A DNA stretch of 64,000 bases from Bin87 sp963665395 (GTDB lineage Bacteria > Chloroflexota > Dehalococcoidia > Lucifugimonadales > UBA3495): NCBI GenBank assembly GCA_963665395.2, contig OY762251.1, forward strand, positions 2,666,001 through 2,730,000, in the 5' to 3' direction. Position 1 is the first letter of the stretch. Each line of letters begins with the position of its first letter. Shown here piece by piece: positions 8,276 through 17,168 of the stretch. Position numbers and translations under genes: made by a program. The notes under the pieces were generated by a model. It was not told the origin of the DNA. It did no database searches and saw only the letters and a list, made by a program, of their open reading frames with translations.

Positions 8276-9130
8276 TTAGAGAACGTGTGCGGCCAGAAAC
8301 TCCTCGGCGGCAGCGTAGTTCCTGGCTCCGCTGCGGCGAATGGGTGGAACCACGTAGCAGTCCGTTGCCCCCGCGCCACGCAATTCTTCCCACACCTGCA
8401 AAGCGATGTCCACGCCGGAGCGTCCGGCGGCCAGGTCGCCGGCCACCCAATCCGGCACGCTGGCAAAGGATACGCCGTCGGGTTCCATCAGCCCCACGCC
8501 ATAGAACACCGGCAACTGCGGGCCGCCGCCGATGCTGGCCCAGGTATCCGCGAACCGCTGGACGTCCGCCGGGTCGTACACCGGCTGCGTAATCAGGAAA
8601 TTCGCGCCGGCCGCCGCTTTCCGCGCCGCCAGGCGAGCCTCCCACTCAATGCCACGCCCAAGGTCAACGGTGGCGCCGATGCAGAAATCGGTGGCTGCCC
8701 GCAGCGGTCTTCCCCGGTGGTCAACGCCGGCGTTCAGGTTGGCGATGGCGGCGATGAGTTCGGTAGTCCGGTAGTCATTGACCGGGGCCGCCGTATCTCG
8801 TGGGCTAAAGGGATCGCCGGCCACGACGATTACGTTCTCCAACCCCAGGGCTTGAGCCCCCAGCAGCAGCGATTCCAACGCGAGACGGTTCATGTCCCGC
8901 GTCGCCAGCGTGTAGATTGGCTCCGCGTTATAACGGTCCCGCAGGACTGCCGCCATAATCACCGAGTTGACGCGCCCGGCCCGCCCCGGGTTGTAGGCGG
9001 CGGATATAAAATCGGCCTGCGCCGGTGGCTCCGGCGCGTCTGTTGGCCGGCCGGAACGGGGCGGCGAATAATCGCAGATGTACGCCGGCTGCCCGGTTGC
9101 CACGCTGCTTCGCTCTACAACCTTAGCCAT
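8276..9130 (-). CDS. Methylenetetrahydrofolate reductase family protein
   Basis: 284 aa, about the size of bacterial MetF. MTHFR TIM-barrel features: IYTLATRDMNRLALESLLLGAQALG, NVIVVAGDP (loop contacting flavin), and ANFLITQPVYDP near residue 200. The N terminus differs from E. coli MetF and the family includes divergent folate or corrinoid-linked reductases, so classical MetF activity is likely but not certain. No flavin or Zn-binding partner gene is adjacent. A formate-tetrahydrofolate ligase is encoded elsewhere in the window, consistent with one-carbon metabolism. Confidence 0.85.
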   Translation of the reverse strand: MAKVVERSSVATGQPAYICDYSPPRSGRPTDAPEPPAQADFISAAYNPGRAGRVNSVIMAAVLRDRYNAEPIYTLATRDMNRLALESLLLGAQALGLENVIVVAGDPFSPRDTAAPVNDYRTTELIAAIANLNAGVDHRGRPLRAATDFCIGATVDLGRGIEWEARLAARKAAAGANFLITQPVYDPADVQRFADTWASIGGGPQLPVFYGVGLMEPDGVSFASVPDWVAGDLAAGRSGVDIALQVWEELRGAGATDCYVVPPIRRSGARNYAAAEEFLAAHVL

Positions 9131-9163
9131 CGGACGGGTTCGCGGGCGTAGCGAAGGGCATGG

Positions 9164-9934
9164 TCAGCTGCCCAGCTGGTCCAGCAATTCCCGAAAGCGG
9201 GTGATGGCCTGCTGCTCCGAGCGTCCGATGTAGTATCGGATGCCCTGTACGTACTCCACGACGTCCCGGGGCAGCATCAGCAAATCATCACGCGGCTCGT
9301 TCAGGTGATAGAGGCCGTCCACCCCTTCTTCTAACCCCACGTACAGCGTATCCTCCAGCACCGCTTTGTCCCTGTCACCCAGGCCCTTCCGCATCACCCA
9401 CTGGCTGAACACGAAAGGCAGGTTGGTCCACTGGGTCCATTCCTGGCCCAGGTCGAAGCGATGGGCGAAACCGCGAGCGCCCCGCCGCCGGCGCAGGGCG
9501 CGGTTGCCGATGAGCAGAAAGGCGTCGAATGTTTCGTCCGGCCGGATTACGTCGCCCGGACGGTCCACAAACTCGCCCGGCTCGACGTGGTGCTTGTGTC
9601 GCAGCAGAACTTCGAGCAGCTTCGCCGCGGTGACGTCTTCTTCCGAGATCCCGATGGTGACGCCGCCCAACTCTTCAATTGGATGCTGGGAGTACAGGCA
9701 CACGCTCACCGCCCGGCTCAAGGTGGAAAAGCAAAACCCGCTGACCGGCTCAAACCGGTCCTCCAGACGGAAAACGTCCGACAGGTGGGCCGGGCCGGCG
9801 TCCAACTCGCCGTTGGCCAGGGCTTCGCCCAGTTGGCGGGGCGTCGTATCACGCAGCTCGATCCCGCGTCGTTCCATGTCGAAGTAGAAGGGCTCAGCTT
9901 CCAGATAAGGCACGCGGCCTACTCTAATGGGCAT
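9164..9934 (-). CDS. MqnA-like chorismate dehydratase family protein
   Basis: 256 aa from the ATG at 9934, because MPIRVGRVPYLEAEPFY aligns with the usual start of MqnA (RIGRVNYLNARPLY). A longer frame to 9970 adds 12 unconvincing residues. The periplasmic-binding-like fold of VitK2_biosynth proteins is supported by ANGELDAGPAHLSDVFRLED, VSVCLYSQHPIEELG and VTIGISEEDVTAAKLLEVLL. MqnA makes 3-enolpyruvyl-benzoate in the futalosine menaquinone route. Known MqnA proteins carry a conserved Ser/Asn set I cannot check fully here, so a paralogue with another role is possible. No other mqn gene is nearby. Confidence 0.75.
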   Translation of the reverse strand: MPIRVGRVPYLEAEPFYFDMERRGIELRDTTPRQLGEALANGELDAGPAHLSDVFRLEDRFEPVSGFCFSTLSRAVSVCLYSQHPIEELGGVTIGISEEDVTAAKLLEVLLRHKHHVEPGEFVDRPGDVIRPDETFDAFLLIGNRALRRRRGARGFAHRFDLGQEWTQWTNLPFVFSQWVMRKGLGDRDKAVLEDTLYVGLEEGVDGLYHLNEPRDDLLMLPRDVVEYVQGIRYYIGRSEQQAITRFRELLDQLGS

Positions 9935-10060
9935 AGCGTTCGCCACCGCAATTTTCGGGATAATTAGCAACGACCCGTATCAGGGAGCGCTACCCTGCCG
10001 GACGCTGCGACGGTAAGATTGTAGGGCGGGCTGCATCGGCGGTCAAGAACGGACACCTGC

Positions 10061-10405
10061 ATGACCGAAAACCAAGCTACCGGCTGGACAGTGGCCGTCT
10101 TAAATGAGACCGTGGCCGATGAGATCAGGTCTTTGCCTCGAGATATGCGAGTCAGCTTTGACTATATTACCGAGCTGATCATGTCAGGAGGTTTGGAGAA
10201 AGTCGGGATGCCGCACATCCGATACCTGGAAGGCCCACTCTGGGAAATGCGCCTGCGCGGAAGAGACGGGATAGCCCGGGCCATTTACGTGGCGGTCAGG
10301 CATCGACGGGTAGTGGTGGTGCGTGTATTTATCAAGCAAACACAGCGGACACCGCGCCGGGAAATCGAGCTGGCGCTCCGAAGGGCACGAGAGGTATTAC
10401 AATGA
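10061..10405 (+). CDS. RelE/HigB-like toxin (phage Gp49/DUF891 family)
   Basis: 114 aa. The order RSLPRDMRVSFDYITELI, HIRYLEGPLWEMRLRGRDGIARAIYVAV, then VVVVRVFIKQTQRTPRREIELALRRA is the DUF891/HigB toxin layout: helical hairpin, beta sheet with the LWEMR motif, F-K-K/Q-Q-T-P-x-E-I-x-A signature. It would cleave mRNA on ribosomes when free of its antitoxin. It overlaps the antitoxin gene by 4 nt (ATGA), toxin first, as in HigBA loci. Confidence 0.85.
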   Translation: MTENQATGWTVAVLNETVADEIRSLPRDMRVSFDYITELIMSGGLEKVGMPHIRYLEGPLWEMRLRGRDGIARAIYVAVRHRRVVVVRVFIKQTQRTPRREIELALRRAREVLQ

Positions 10406-10746
10406 CAGATGTCAGGGAACTGCACGAGGAATGGATCAAAGATCCGGAATATCGAGAGGCGTACAAGGCATCGCAGCCACAATACGAGCTCATCAGCGCC
10501 CTGCTCGACGCCCGCGGCCACGCCGGAATTGACCAGGAAGAACTGGCAGAACGCATGGGCATCCACGTGTCGGCTATCGCGCGGCTGGAGGGTTGGCGAA
10601 GCAACCCGTCCGTCAACACCCTGCGCAGAGTTGCGGAAGCCACCGGCACCAAGCTCAAGATCAGCTTTGTGCCCGACGAAAAAATCTCCAGCCTTTCGCC
10701 GGACGTATCGGAAACGAAGTACCAGTACAAGGAAGCCACAACGTGA
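10402..10746 (+). CDS. XRE-family HigA-like antitoxin
   Basis: 114 aa. A Cro/CI helix-turn-helix spans about residues 47-90 (DQEELAERMGIHVSAIARLEG, NPSVNTLRRVAEATGTKLKISF), the form seen in antitoxins of Gp49-type toxins. The first 45 residues carry a charged helix likely to contact the toxin. It overlaps the toxin upstream by 4 nt and the next gene downstream by 4 nt (GTGA), so all three are probably one translationally coupled operon. Confidence 0.87.
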   Translation: MTDVRELHEEWIKDPEYREAYKASQPQYELISALLDARGHAGIDQEELAERMGIHVSAIARLEGWRSNPSVNTLRRVAEATGTKLKISFVPDEKISSLSPDVSETKYQYKEATT

Positions 10747-12227
10747 AAAAATCGCTAATCGTTATCGCCGCGCTACTGATTGCGCTCGCCGTCGCTCCAA
10801 TGCTGGCGTGGGGAGTTAGCGCACAGGATTCCATCACCGTCACCAATCAGGGAGTGGAAAACCAATTTCCCGATGGGCTGCGGTTCTACATCGACGCTGA
10901 AAGCGCCAGTCCCATTGAGGAGATCCGGGTGTACGTCCGCAAGCTGGGCCAATCCAACCGTAGTGCCTATCGCTCGGTGGAGTTCGAGCCGGGCACGGCT
11001 GTTTCCGGCGAAGCGCTGTTCCAAAGCCGGACCGCCAACGAGTATATCCCCACGGGTACACGCTTATCCTATTATTTCGACATTCGCACCGCCGACGGCA
11101 ACGTACTGGAAACCGAACCGGCGGTGATTGTCTATCTGAACCGGGGCCTGAATTGGGATTTGGTTTCAGAGGATCTCATCAACGTGTACTACTATCACCA
11201 CAACGACCAATCCGAAGCGCGGGCCGACGCCGTGCTGGCCGTGGCCGCCGATACCTACAACTTCATGAAGCCGATTCTGGGCGTGGAATTAACCGAACCC
11301 ATGAATATAGTGGTCTATTCGGACTACCGGGACATGAGAGCGGCGCTTCCGCTTGCTTCCCGGGTGGCGCAACAGCAGCTCAGGACGCTGGGGCAGGCTC
11401 ACACCGACGAGCGAACCCTGCTGGTGGACGGCTCCATGGATTTCTTCGCCGGCGACAATATCCTGACCACCGCGGCCCACGAGTTCACGCATCTGCTGGT
11501 CGCTGACGCCGCCGGCAGCGTCTATGGGCAAGTCCACACCTGGCTCAACGAGGGGCTGGCCGTTTATTCCGAACGCCAGCCTGACAACGAGTTTGAGCGC
11601 TATATGCAGGCCGCCATCCGCAACGAGCGTGTGCCGCCCTTGACCAGCCTCCGCACCTACGCCGGCACGCCCACCGAGACCCTGCGCAATTACGGCCAGG
11701 GCCACGCCGTAGTGACCTATATGCTGGACACCTACGGCCCGGGGAAAATGGTGGAACTGTTTGAAGAACTGCGTTCCACGCACAATTTCGAGAAAGCCTT
11801 GCACGCGGCGTATGGTTTGACGATACCCGAGCTGGACAATCGGTGGCGCGAAAGCGTGGGCCTGACCCCGAGAGACCTGTCCACTCCGCCGCTGCCGCCC
11901 TTGCAGGTATTGCCGACCCGGCGACCCACGCCGACGCCCGTGGCTTCGACGCCCGTGGCAACACAGCCGTCAACTCCGGCGCCGGCTCCTACCGCGACAT
12001 CGGCGCCAACGTACACTCCGAAACCGACGCCTGTTGTCGTCCAGGCGCCGGCGACGCCGGACACCCCGCAAACCACCGCCGGGGAGCAAAGACGTTCATC
12101 AGGCGGCTGCGGCGCCGCGCCGGTGCGGGCCCGCGGCGCGCCCTCCGAAATGGCGTCGCTGGCTACGCTGGCATTCCCGGTGGGACTGTTGGCGCTGGCG
12201 GCAATCAGAAAACGGCGCGGAACGTAA
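10743..12227 (+). CDS. Secreted peptidase MA-like (gluzincin) metalloprotease with C-terminal anchor
   Basis: 494 aa from the GTG at 10743 (overlapping the antitoxin stop); the longer frame from 10593 merely shadows the antitoxin. Signal peptide at residues 1-27. The zinc motif HEFTH is at 246-250 and the third ligand probably E270 in NEGLAVYSE, matching the Peptidase_MA_2 group. A Pro/Thr-rich linker follows (about 395-445). The C terminus has GGCGAA, a hydrophobic segment and RKRR, resembling Cys-containing CTERM-type surface-sorting tails. Predicted: exported zinc protease fixed to the outer face of the cell. Its coupling to a toxin-antitoxin pair is unusual and may be incidental. Confidence 0.85.
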   Translation: MKKSLIVIAALLIALAVAPMLAWGVSAQDSITVTNQGVENQFPDGLRFYIDAESASPIEEIRVYVRKLGQSNRSAYRSVEFEPGTAVSGEALFQSRTANEYIPTGTRLSYYFDIRTADGNVLETEPAVIVYLNRGLNWDLVSEDLINVYYYHHNDQSEARADAVLAVAADTYNFMKPILGVELTEPMNIVVYSDYRDMRAALPLASRVAQQQLRTLGQAHTDERTLLVDGSMDFFAGDNILTTAAHEFTHLLVADAAGSVYGQVHTWLNEGLAVYSERQPDNEFERYMQAAIRNERVPPLTSLRTYAGTPTETLRNYGQGHAVVTYMLDTYGPGKMVELFEELRSTHNFEKALHAAYGLTIPELDNRWRESVGLTPRDLSTPPLPPLQVLPTRRPTPTPVASTPVATQPSTPAPAPTATSAPTYTPKPTPVVVQAPATPDTPQTTAGEQRRSSGGCGAAPVRARGAPSEMASLATLAFPVGLLALAAIRKRRGT

Positions 12228-12253
12228 GCGCCCCGCGCGTTACCGGGTCGGCC

Positions 12254-13720
12254 CTAAAACCGGGTCCTCAGCTCTCCGAGCCCGATTGCCGTCTCCCGGC
12301 GCAGACCGTCGGTCACGACCCGCTGCTCGTGGAGGCCCTTGAAAGCATCCACGGTGAACGGTTGCCAGGTGAAACGAAGCGTGCGCATGGCGTTCTCTTC
12401 CCGCTCGGCCGCGTCCACCACCAGGGTGTACATGGGAAGCAGGAACCCCGTTTGCGGCAGCGCTCGCACGTCCCTGGTCAGGCTGCTCATTCGCCGGCTG
12501 AATTGGTCCAGTTCCCCTATCGCATCGGCCCGGTTGCAGCCGCCTTCGCTTTCCCGCCAGGCGTTGTATTCGTCGTGAAAATCATCCCATGCGGAACGCA
12601 ACTGCCGGTGCTCGGAGTTGAACGTTGCCAGTTCTCCCAAGCTCTCCTCGACATCCACGTCGGCAATGCTCCGCAGAGTGCGAGCGGCCTGCTTCAGCGC
12701 CGTCTCGCCTTCCTCCACGCTGGCGTCCGCCTTTGTAAAGTCGGGAAGTTCCAAAATCTCTTCGACCGTTTCCTTTGCGGCGTCGGATTTTTCCGCGTCT
12801 CCGCCTTCTTCACCCTCGGCGCCGGCTTTACTCGCGCTGTCGGCTTTGATCGGGGTGGTTTTTTTGGTGGTCTTCGGCTTCGCCGCTGTCCTCAGTTCTT
12901 TCCTTTCGGCTTTCGCGGCGCTGAGCAATTCGTCAACGGCGTTTTCCGTGCCGGCCAGGTGCGGCAATGCGTCCAAAGCATCCAGCGCCGCGTTCAGCTT
13001 CTTGATCAGCTCATCCAGGCCATCCAGGACTTCCTGGACTTCGATACTCTCCGCTTCTTCTCGCAGCTCCGTGTACTCGTCGTGCAGGGCCTGCCAGTCG
13101 CCCTTGACTTTGTCGAAGGCCAGCGAAAATTCCGCGACCGTTTCAGCATCGGGAGAATCTTCAAAAGTTTCCCTTAGTTCAATGGCCCGGTCCTCGGCTT
13201 GAGAATGCGCCTGGGCTGCATTGGTGCGTTGCGCTTCCACCGCCTCGAACAACGTCACGTCGTTGGGTTGCCAACGGTCACGAAGTTGCCGGTACGCGGC
13301 CTCTTCTTCTTCCGCCCCCGCGATCAGTATATCGGCCAACTCGCCGGTCGTCTGGGTCCGGGTCAAGTTTCGGGCCTGTTCCGTCACGCTGTTGAATTCT
13401 ATGGCGAAACCGTTCAGCGCCTGGTGCATGGAACTGGGCAGGCAGGCCGTCAGCCCGGCGCTCCATTCATCAAACTCTTCGCGAATCTGGTCCCATTCAC
13501 CGTCCAGCGTGGCTCGCTGGCTGGCGAATTCATCGACGGCCGCCAACGCACCGGCCGGGAGGGCCGTGGGCGCAACAACCGGCGGCGCTTCCGCCGTTGG
13601 CTCTACCGGCGGCGCAGCGCCGGGTTGCGCGCACGCCGTCAGGGACAACAGCCCCAACGACAACATCAGCGCCCCGCGCCAAGCGTACCGCCAATCCCTC
13701 AAGACATATCGTAGCTTCAT
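12254..13720 (-). CDS. Repeat-containing helical lipoprotein of unknown function
   Basis: 488 aa. Signal peptide with lipobox SLTAC (Cys about residue 30), then a Pro/Ala linker and an almost wholly alpha-helical, acidic protein. Two homologous units are visible: an N-terminal one (EWDQIREEFDEWSAG ... LRDRWQPNDVTLFEAVEAQR) and a C-terminal one (AWDDFHDEYNAWRES ... LRFTWQPFTVDAFKGLHEQR), each closing with LRxxWQPxxxxxFxxxxxQR. A partial middle unit (DWQALHDEYTELREE) lies between, next to a Lys/Glu/Ala-rich charged stretch. I do not recognise the family. Last gene of a three-gene operon; its start overlaps the upstream gene by 4 nt. Confidence 0.75.
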   Translation of the reverse strand: MKLRYVLRDWRYAWRGALMLSLGLLSLTACAQPGAAPPVEPTAEAPPVVAPTALPAGALAAVDEFASQRATLDGEWDQIREEFDEWSAGLTACLPSSMHQALNGFAIEFNSVTEQARNLTRTQTTGELADILIAGAEEEEAAYRQLRDRWQPNDVTLFEAVEAQRTNAAQAHSQAEDRAIELRETFEDSPDAETVAEFSLAFDKVKGDWQALHDEYTELREEAESIEVQEVLDGLDELIKKLNAALDALDALPHLAGTENAVDELLSAAKAERKELRTAAKPKTTKKTTPIKADSASKAGAEGEEGGDAEKSDAAKETVEEILELPDFTKADASVEEGETALKQAARTLRSIADVDVEESLGELATFNSEHRQLRSAWDDFHDEYNAWRESEGGCNRADAIGELDQFSRRMSSLTRDVRALPQTGFLLPMYTLVVDAAEREENAMRTLRFTWQPFTVDAFKGLHEQRVVTDGLRRETAIGLGELRTRF

Positions 13721-15033
13721 GGATTATTGTTCACTCCCGCGAACTCGCTCACCAGATCGTTCCTGAAGTCGCCTTCCAGAAGCCGCTCTACCGCTTTTTC
13801 CATGACTTCGGCAGTTTCGGACAAAACAATCAGAACGTAGCGTTCCTGTTCCCGTGCCAATATGGTTATCGAGGCGTCCTCCAACTCCAGGTCCGGGACA
13901 AAGCGCGCGGTCAACACTTCGCCGACGCTCACCCCGGCCCCCTGGAGGTATCGGCTCACCAGGGGAGCGTCTTCATGCAGCCCCAGGAAAACCGTGTTGC
14001 GGCTCAAGTCCTCCACGCCGCTGATGTTTGCGGTGATACCGAGACTCGCCAAACCGTTCTTCACCTGAGCGCCGCTGGCCAGCAGCTCGGACCGCGCCGG
14101 CAGGACGTCCACCGTGTTGTCCGGGCCACTTTGGAAGAAATGGGGAAAGTCTGCCAGCTCAAAAACCCGGCCGCTCGCCGTGAGGTATTTCGCGATGTTG
14201 CTCAGCAGCCGGTCATTGTCTAACGCGGCGTTTTGGGGCGGAACCATGAACGTGAAGTCCCCCAGCGCCAGCACGTTGCGCGTGTCGCCCCAGGCCATTG
14301 GCGAAAGATCGCTGTCGTGCTGCAGCAAGGATGATCGGGTATTTTCGTCAGCAAAGGCCAGGCCCGGGCCGGAGGAACGGATGGAGCCGGCCGTGTACAA
14401 CGCCACCGCGTTCACGCCGACCGTGATCTCACTCGGTTGGAAGTCTTTCACGAAAATGTTCTGGAAGTTGATGTCGTTTTCAAACTGGTTGTACAGATAA
14501 TCGGGTTGGAAGTTCACCCCGAACCGCGCCGCCAACGTGTTATTGGCCGGAGCCAGCCCGGGATCAGAGACGAGCAGCAACTTGCCGCCTTTCCTGACGA
14601 AATTTTCCACCAGGGCAGCCTCCGCCGCCGTGTAGTCCACTCGGGGAAGGAACACCGCAAGGCTGTCAGCGGCACGCAGTTTTTCTTCAAGCAGCGGAAG
14701 CCGGTCATCTTCGCCCACGCTCCCAAACCCGCCGAGGAACTCCACGTCGTATCCCAGATCGGCCACCTTGGAACGCAACGCCGAGACGTGGTTCGACGTG
14801 AACGCGTTCCGGTGCATCGCGTCGATCAGGAACAGACCGGAGCCGCGGCGCTCTGCCGGGGATTCCCACACGGTGTTGCCCGGCACCATGGGGGCGCTCT
14901 GCTCCGGCAATGCGGCCTGGACCCGGGGCGGCGGCTCGTAACCGCCCCGGTAAAAGATCAAGGCGCCGGCTCCGAAGGCAATACCGGCAAAGGCCAGCAG
15001 GAGGAACAACCCTCCCAACAGTTTAGTAGTCAT
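13717..15033 (-). CDS. DUF4350/GldG-like membrane-anchored protein
   Basis: 438 aa. One N-terminal membrane segment (about residues 4-26), remainder extracytoplasmic. The region SGLFLIDAMHRNAFTSNHVSALRSKVADLGYDVEFLGG and later VENFVRKGGKLLLVSDPGLA resemble DUF4350 and the GldG-type Rossmann-like domain of gliding/ABC-accessory proteins, without obvious catalytic residues. A second alpha/beta domain follows from about residue 300. Overlaps its upstream S49 protease gene by 11 nt and the downstream lipoprotein gene by 4 nt. A role in presenting envelope substrates to the protease is inference from linkage. Confidence 0.72.
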   Translation of the reverse strand: MTTKLLGGLFLLLAFAGIAFGAGALIFYRGGYEPPPRVQAALPEQSAPMVPGNTVWESPAERRGSGLFLIDAMHRNAFTSNHVSALRSKVADLGYDVEFLGGFGSVGEDDRLPLLEEKLRAADSLAVFLPRVDYTAAEAALVENFVRKGGKLLLVSDPGLAPANNTLAARFGVNFQPDYLYNQFENDINFQNIFVKDFQPSEITVGVNAVALYTAGSIRSSGPGLAFADENTRSSLLQHDSDLSPMAWGDTRNVLALGDFTFMVPPQNAALDNDRLLSNIAKYLTASGRVFELADFPHFFQSGPDNTVDVLPARSELLASGAQVKNGLASLGITANISGVEDLSRNTVFLGLHEDAPLVSRYLQGAGVSVGEVLTARFVPDLELEDASITILAREQERYVLIVLSETAEVMEKAVERLLEGDFRNDLVSEFAGVNNNP

Positions 15034-16087
15034 TTCCCACGTACAGGTAATAGATGTTCGGATTCCCTATTTCCAGAGGGAAATCCGGCAGCGGATCTTC
15101 TTGCGTGGCTTCAAGACCATTGATGAACGTGAACTTGTCCAATTCGTCGGGCAACGCCGGGTAACCCTGGATCTGGACCGGTTCGCCCGGCGACACGTTT
15201 GCGGCGCCCGAGTTCTCCTGCATCATCAGTTGCCATGAGGCATAGGCCGGGTCATGCAGGATTGCGTCATATTCGGACGCAAAGATCCGGCGAGACCGGA
15301 GTATGAACTGCCGCAGCACTTCCGCATTGACGTCCACGATACCGTAGTTGGAGATGCCGGCCAGTTCCGCCGCCTTCTCCATAGCTTCGGCGCTGCCCCC
15401 AAGCTCGTCCACCAGCCCGAACCGCACCGCGTCAACGCCGGCGTAAAGCCGCCCTTGCGTCAACTCCTCCTCGGTAAGCTGGAGACGGTCTCCCCGCTCC
15501 CGGATCACCATATGGGCGAAGGAGTCCTTCAGTTCGTTAATCAACCCGATCCAGTCTCTTCTGGACGCTCCCGCCAGCTTGTAAGGGCCGGTGGTTACGA
15601 TGACCTCCGGCAACGGACGCGGGATCAGCGACCCGGCAAGGGCGATTACACCCACGTTTCCGACCAGAGACGCCGACTGGGCATAGGTGTAGTTTGCTCC
15701 CATGGCCATCATGTAGCCGCCGCTGGCCATCATCCCGTCCATCGCGATGACCACCGGCTTTTCCTCGCGAAGTTTCCGGGTGGCAAAGTACAGTCGTTCG
15801 CTGGACGCCGCCCCGCCGCCCGGGCTGGACATCCTGATCACCACCGCCTTGATGGAATCGTCTTCCCGGGCATATTTGAGGAACTCGCCGATGATGAACT
15901 CGGAATCATCGGTGATGACGATGAAGGGAAGATCGATGACGCCAATCTTGGGCTTCCCCGGATATGCGAAAAACAGCGCCAACACGCCGATGGCCAACCC
16001 CAATGCGACGGCGACCGGCGCAATGAAGTACCAGCTGGCAACAACCCTGCCCAGGGCAGACCCGAGAGCCAAAAATCTATTCACCAT
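15023..16087 (-). CDS. Membrane-bound S49 (SppA-like) protease
   Basis: 354 aa. Membrane segment at about residues 18-41. S49 fold features follow: AVVIRMSSPGGGAASSERLY, nucleophile Ser122 in MASGGYMMA, NVGVIA loop, and the likely general-base Lys170 in GPYKLAGASRRDW. SppA-type enzymes cleave leftover signal peptides or membrane-protein fragments using a Ser-Lys dyad. The 354-residue length suits a single-domain homologue. First gene of the three-gene leftward operon; a 9-bp inverted repeat lies just upstream of the start. Confidence 0.87.
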   Translation of the reverse strand: MVNRFLALGSALGRVVASWYFIAPVAVALGLAIGVLALFFAYPGKPKIGVIDLPFIVITDDSEFIIGEFLKYAREDDSIKAVVIRMSSPGGGAASSERLYFATRKLREEKPVVIAMDGMMASGGYMMAMGANYTYAQSASLVGNVGVIALAGSLIPRPLPEVIVTTGPYKLAGASRRDWIGLINELKDSFAHMVIRERGDRLQLTEEELTQGRLYAGVDAVRFGLVDELGGSAEAMEKAAELAGISNYGIVDVNAEVLRQFILRSRRIFASEYDAILHDPAYASWQLMMQENSGAANVSPGEPVQIQGYPALPDELDKFTFINGLEATQEDPLPDFPLEIGNPNIYYLYVGNDY

Positions 16088-16097
16088 CCACCTGCGA

Positions 16098-16132
16098 CCG
16101 CTGACAGAGCGCGTGGCCCCTGATGTCAGCGG
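16098..16132. promoter_or_regulatory. Inverted repeat upstream of the S49 operon
   Basis: CCGCTGACA (16098-16106) and TGTCAGCGG (16124-16132) are perfect reverse complements separated by 17 nt, starting 11 bases before the S49 start codon. It could be an operator or a 5' leader hairpin masking the start. No other support. Confidence 0.35.
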
Positions 16133-16241
16133 TAATCACCAATTGTGTACGACGTATCGAGAGAATCGGATCTATGATTTTTGAGGGGGTGTCATCTTAA
16201 CACACCGGTCGCCGGAGCGGAACGCGGCGACCTGGTTGTAA

Positions 16242-17093
16242 CTATTCCGACTCCGGCGACCAGTCATATATCCGCGCCAGGCTCCCGCCCATCAGCGTGG
16301 CCCGGTCCGAATCGGAGAGCCAGTCAGAAACCCGGAATGCCTCAACCCCTTGTTCGTAGTTCAGCAAGTTGACCGCTCGCGTCCAGTCGGTTCCCCAAAG
16401 GCAGCGCTCCAGGCCGTATGCGTCAAATATTCTGCCCAGGGGCTCCCTGATGTCGGGGTACGGGAACGGCTGGTGCGACAACGTGCCGGCGCCCGAAATC
16501 TTGATGGCCACGTTGTCCAACTCCGCCAGCGACAGCACGTTGGGCAGGTCGGCGAAGGGCTCCGCCGGCGGTGGCGGGTCGAAGGGCTGCGCCAGCCCCA
16601 CGTGGTCGATGATGATCTGCGTATCGGGGTTTTGCCGGGCCAGTTCCCGCAGCAGGGGCAGCTTCCCCGCCGACATGACGTTCACCGGCACGCCGGCCCG
16701 CCCGCCGGCCGCCAGAATGCCGTTCAACCCGGGGTGGTCGGCCTCATAGTCCAGGTTCGCCAGCATAATCCGCGCGCCCACCACGCCCGGCGTGGCAGTC
16801 CACTCTTCCATATCAGCGTCAATGGTCTGAGAGTTTGGATCGAAAGGCCGGACCAGTCCGAACTTGGTAGGGTGCCTGGCGTACACCTCCAGGGCGTAAC
16901 TGGCGTCGTAGCCATAAAGTGAGAACGGGGAAATGAGAATCGCTCCATCCACTCCCACGCCCGCCATCGCCGCAACCATGTCGTCGCCGGTGACTTCATC
17001 CGGCCCGGTGAGGAACCCGACCCACGGGCGTTCGGGACGGTTCCGCTCGTAAGCGTGTACTTGACAATCGATTGTGAGAGCCCGGTCCGCCAT
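16242..17093 (-). CDS. Amidohydrolase family protein (amidohydrolase 2 type)
   Basis: 283 aa, TIM-barrel metal hydrolase of the Amidohydro_2 group (ACMSD/decarboxylase-like). N-terminal metal motif is IDCQVHAY, where the usual first His of HxH is Gln. Later motifs are present: GLVRPFDP, QIIIDHVGLAQP (metal His) and RCLWGTDWTRA (catalytic Asp). Such enzymes hydrolyse lactones or decarboxylate aromatic acids. Next to VOC proteins, so a role in aromatic or xenobiotic breakdown is plausible. The altered HxH is also seen in other members of the family, so loss of activity should not be assumed. Confidence 0.83.
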   Translation of the reverse strand: MADRALTIDCQVHAYERNRPERPWVGFLTGPDEVTGDDMVAAMAGVGVDGAILISPFSLYGYDASYALEVYARHPTKFGLVRPFDPNSQTIDADMEEWTATPGVVGARIMLANLDYEADHPGLNGILAAGGRAGVPVNVMSAGKLPLLRELARQNPDTQIIIDHVGLAQPFDPPPPAEPFADLPNVLSLAELDNVAIKISGAGTLSHQPFPYPDIREPLGRIFDAYGLERCLWGTDWTRAVNLLNYEQGVEAFRVSDWLSDSDRATLMGGSLARIYDWSPESE

Positions 17094-17168
17094 CGTCTTT
17101 CTCCTTGCAACCGTTAGGTGCGGCCTGTCGCCGGTGCGGTGGATGATACCAGATGCGGCGATACCCGT

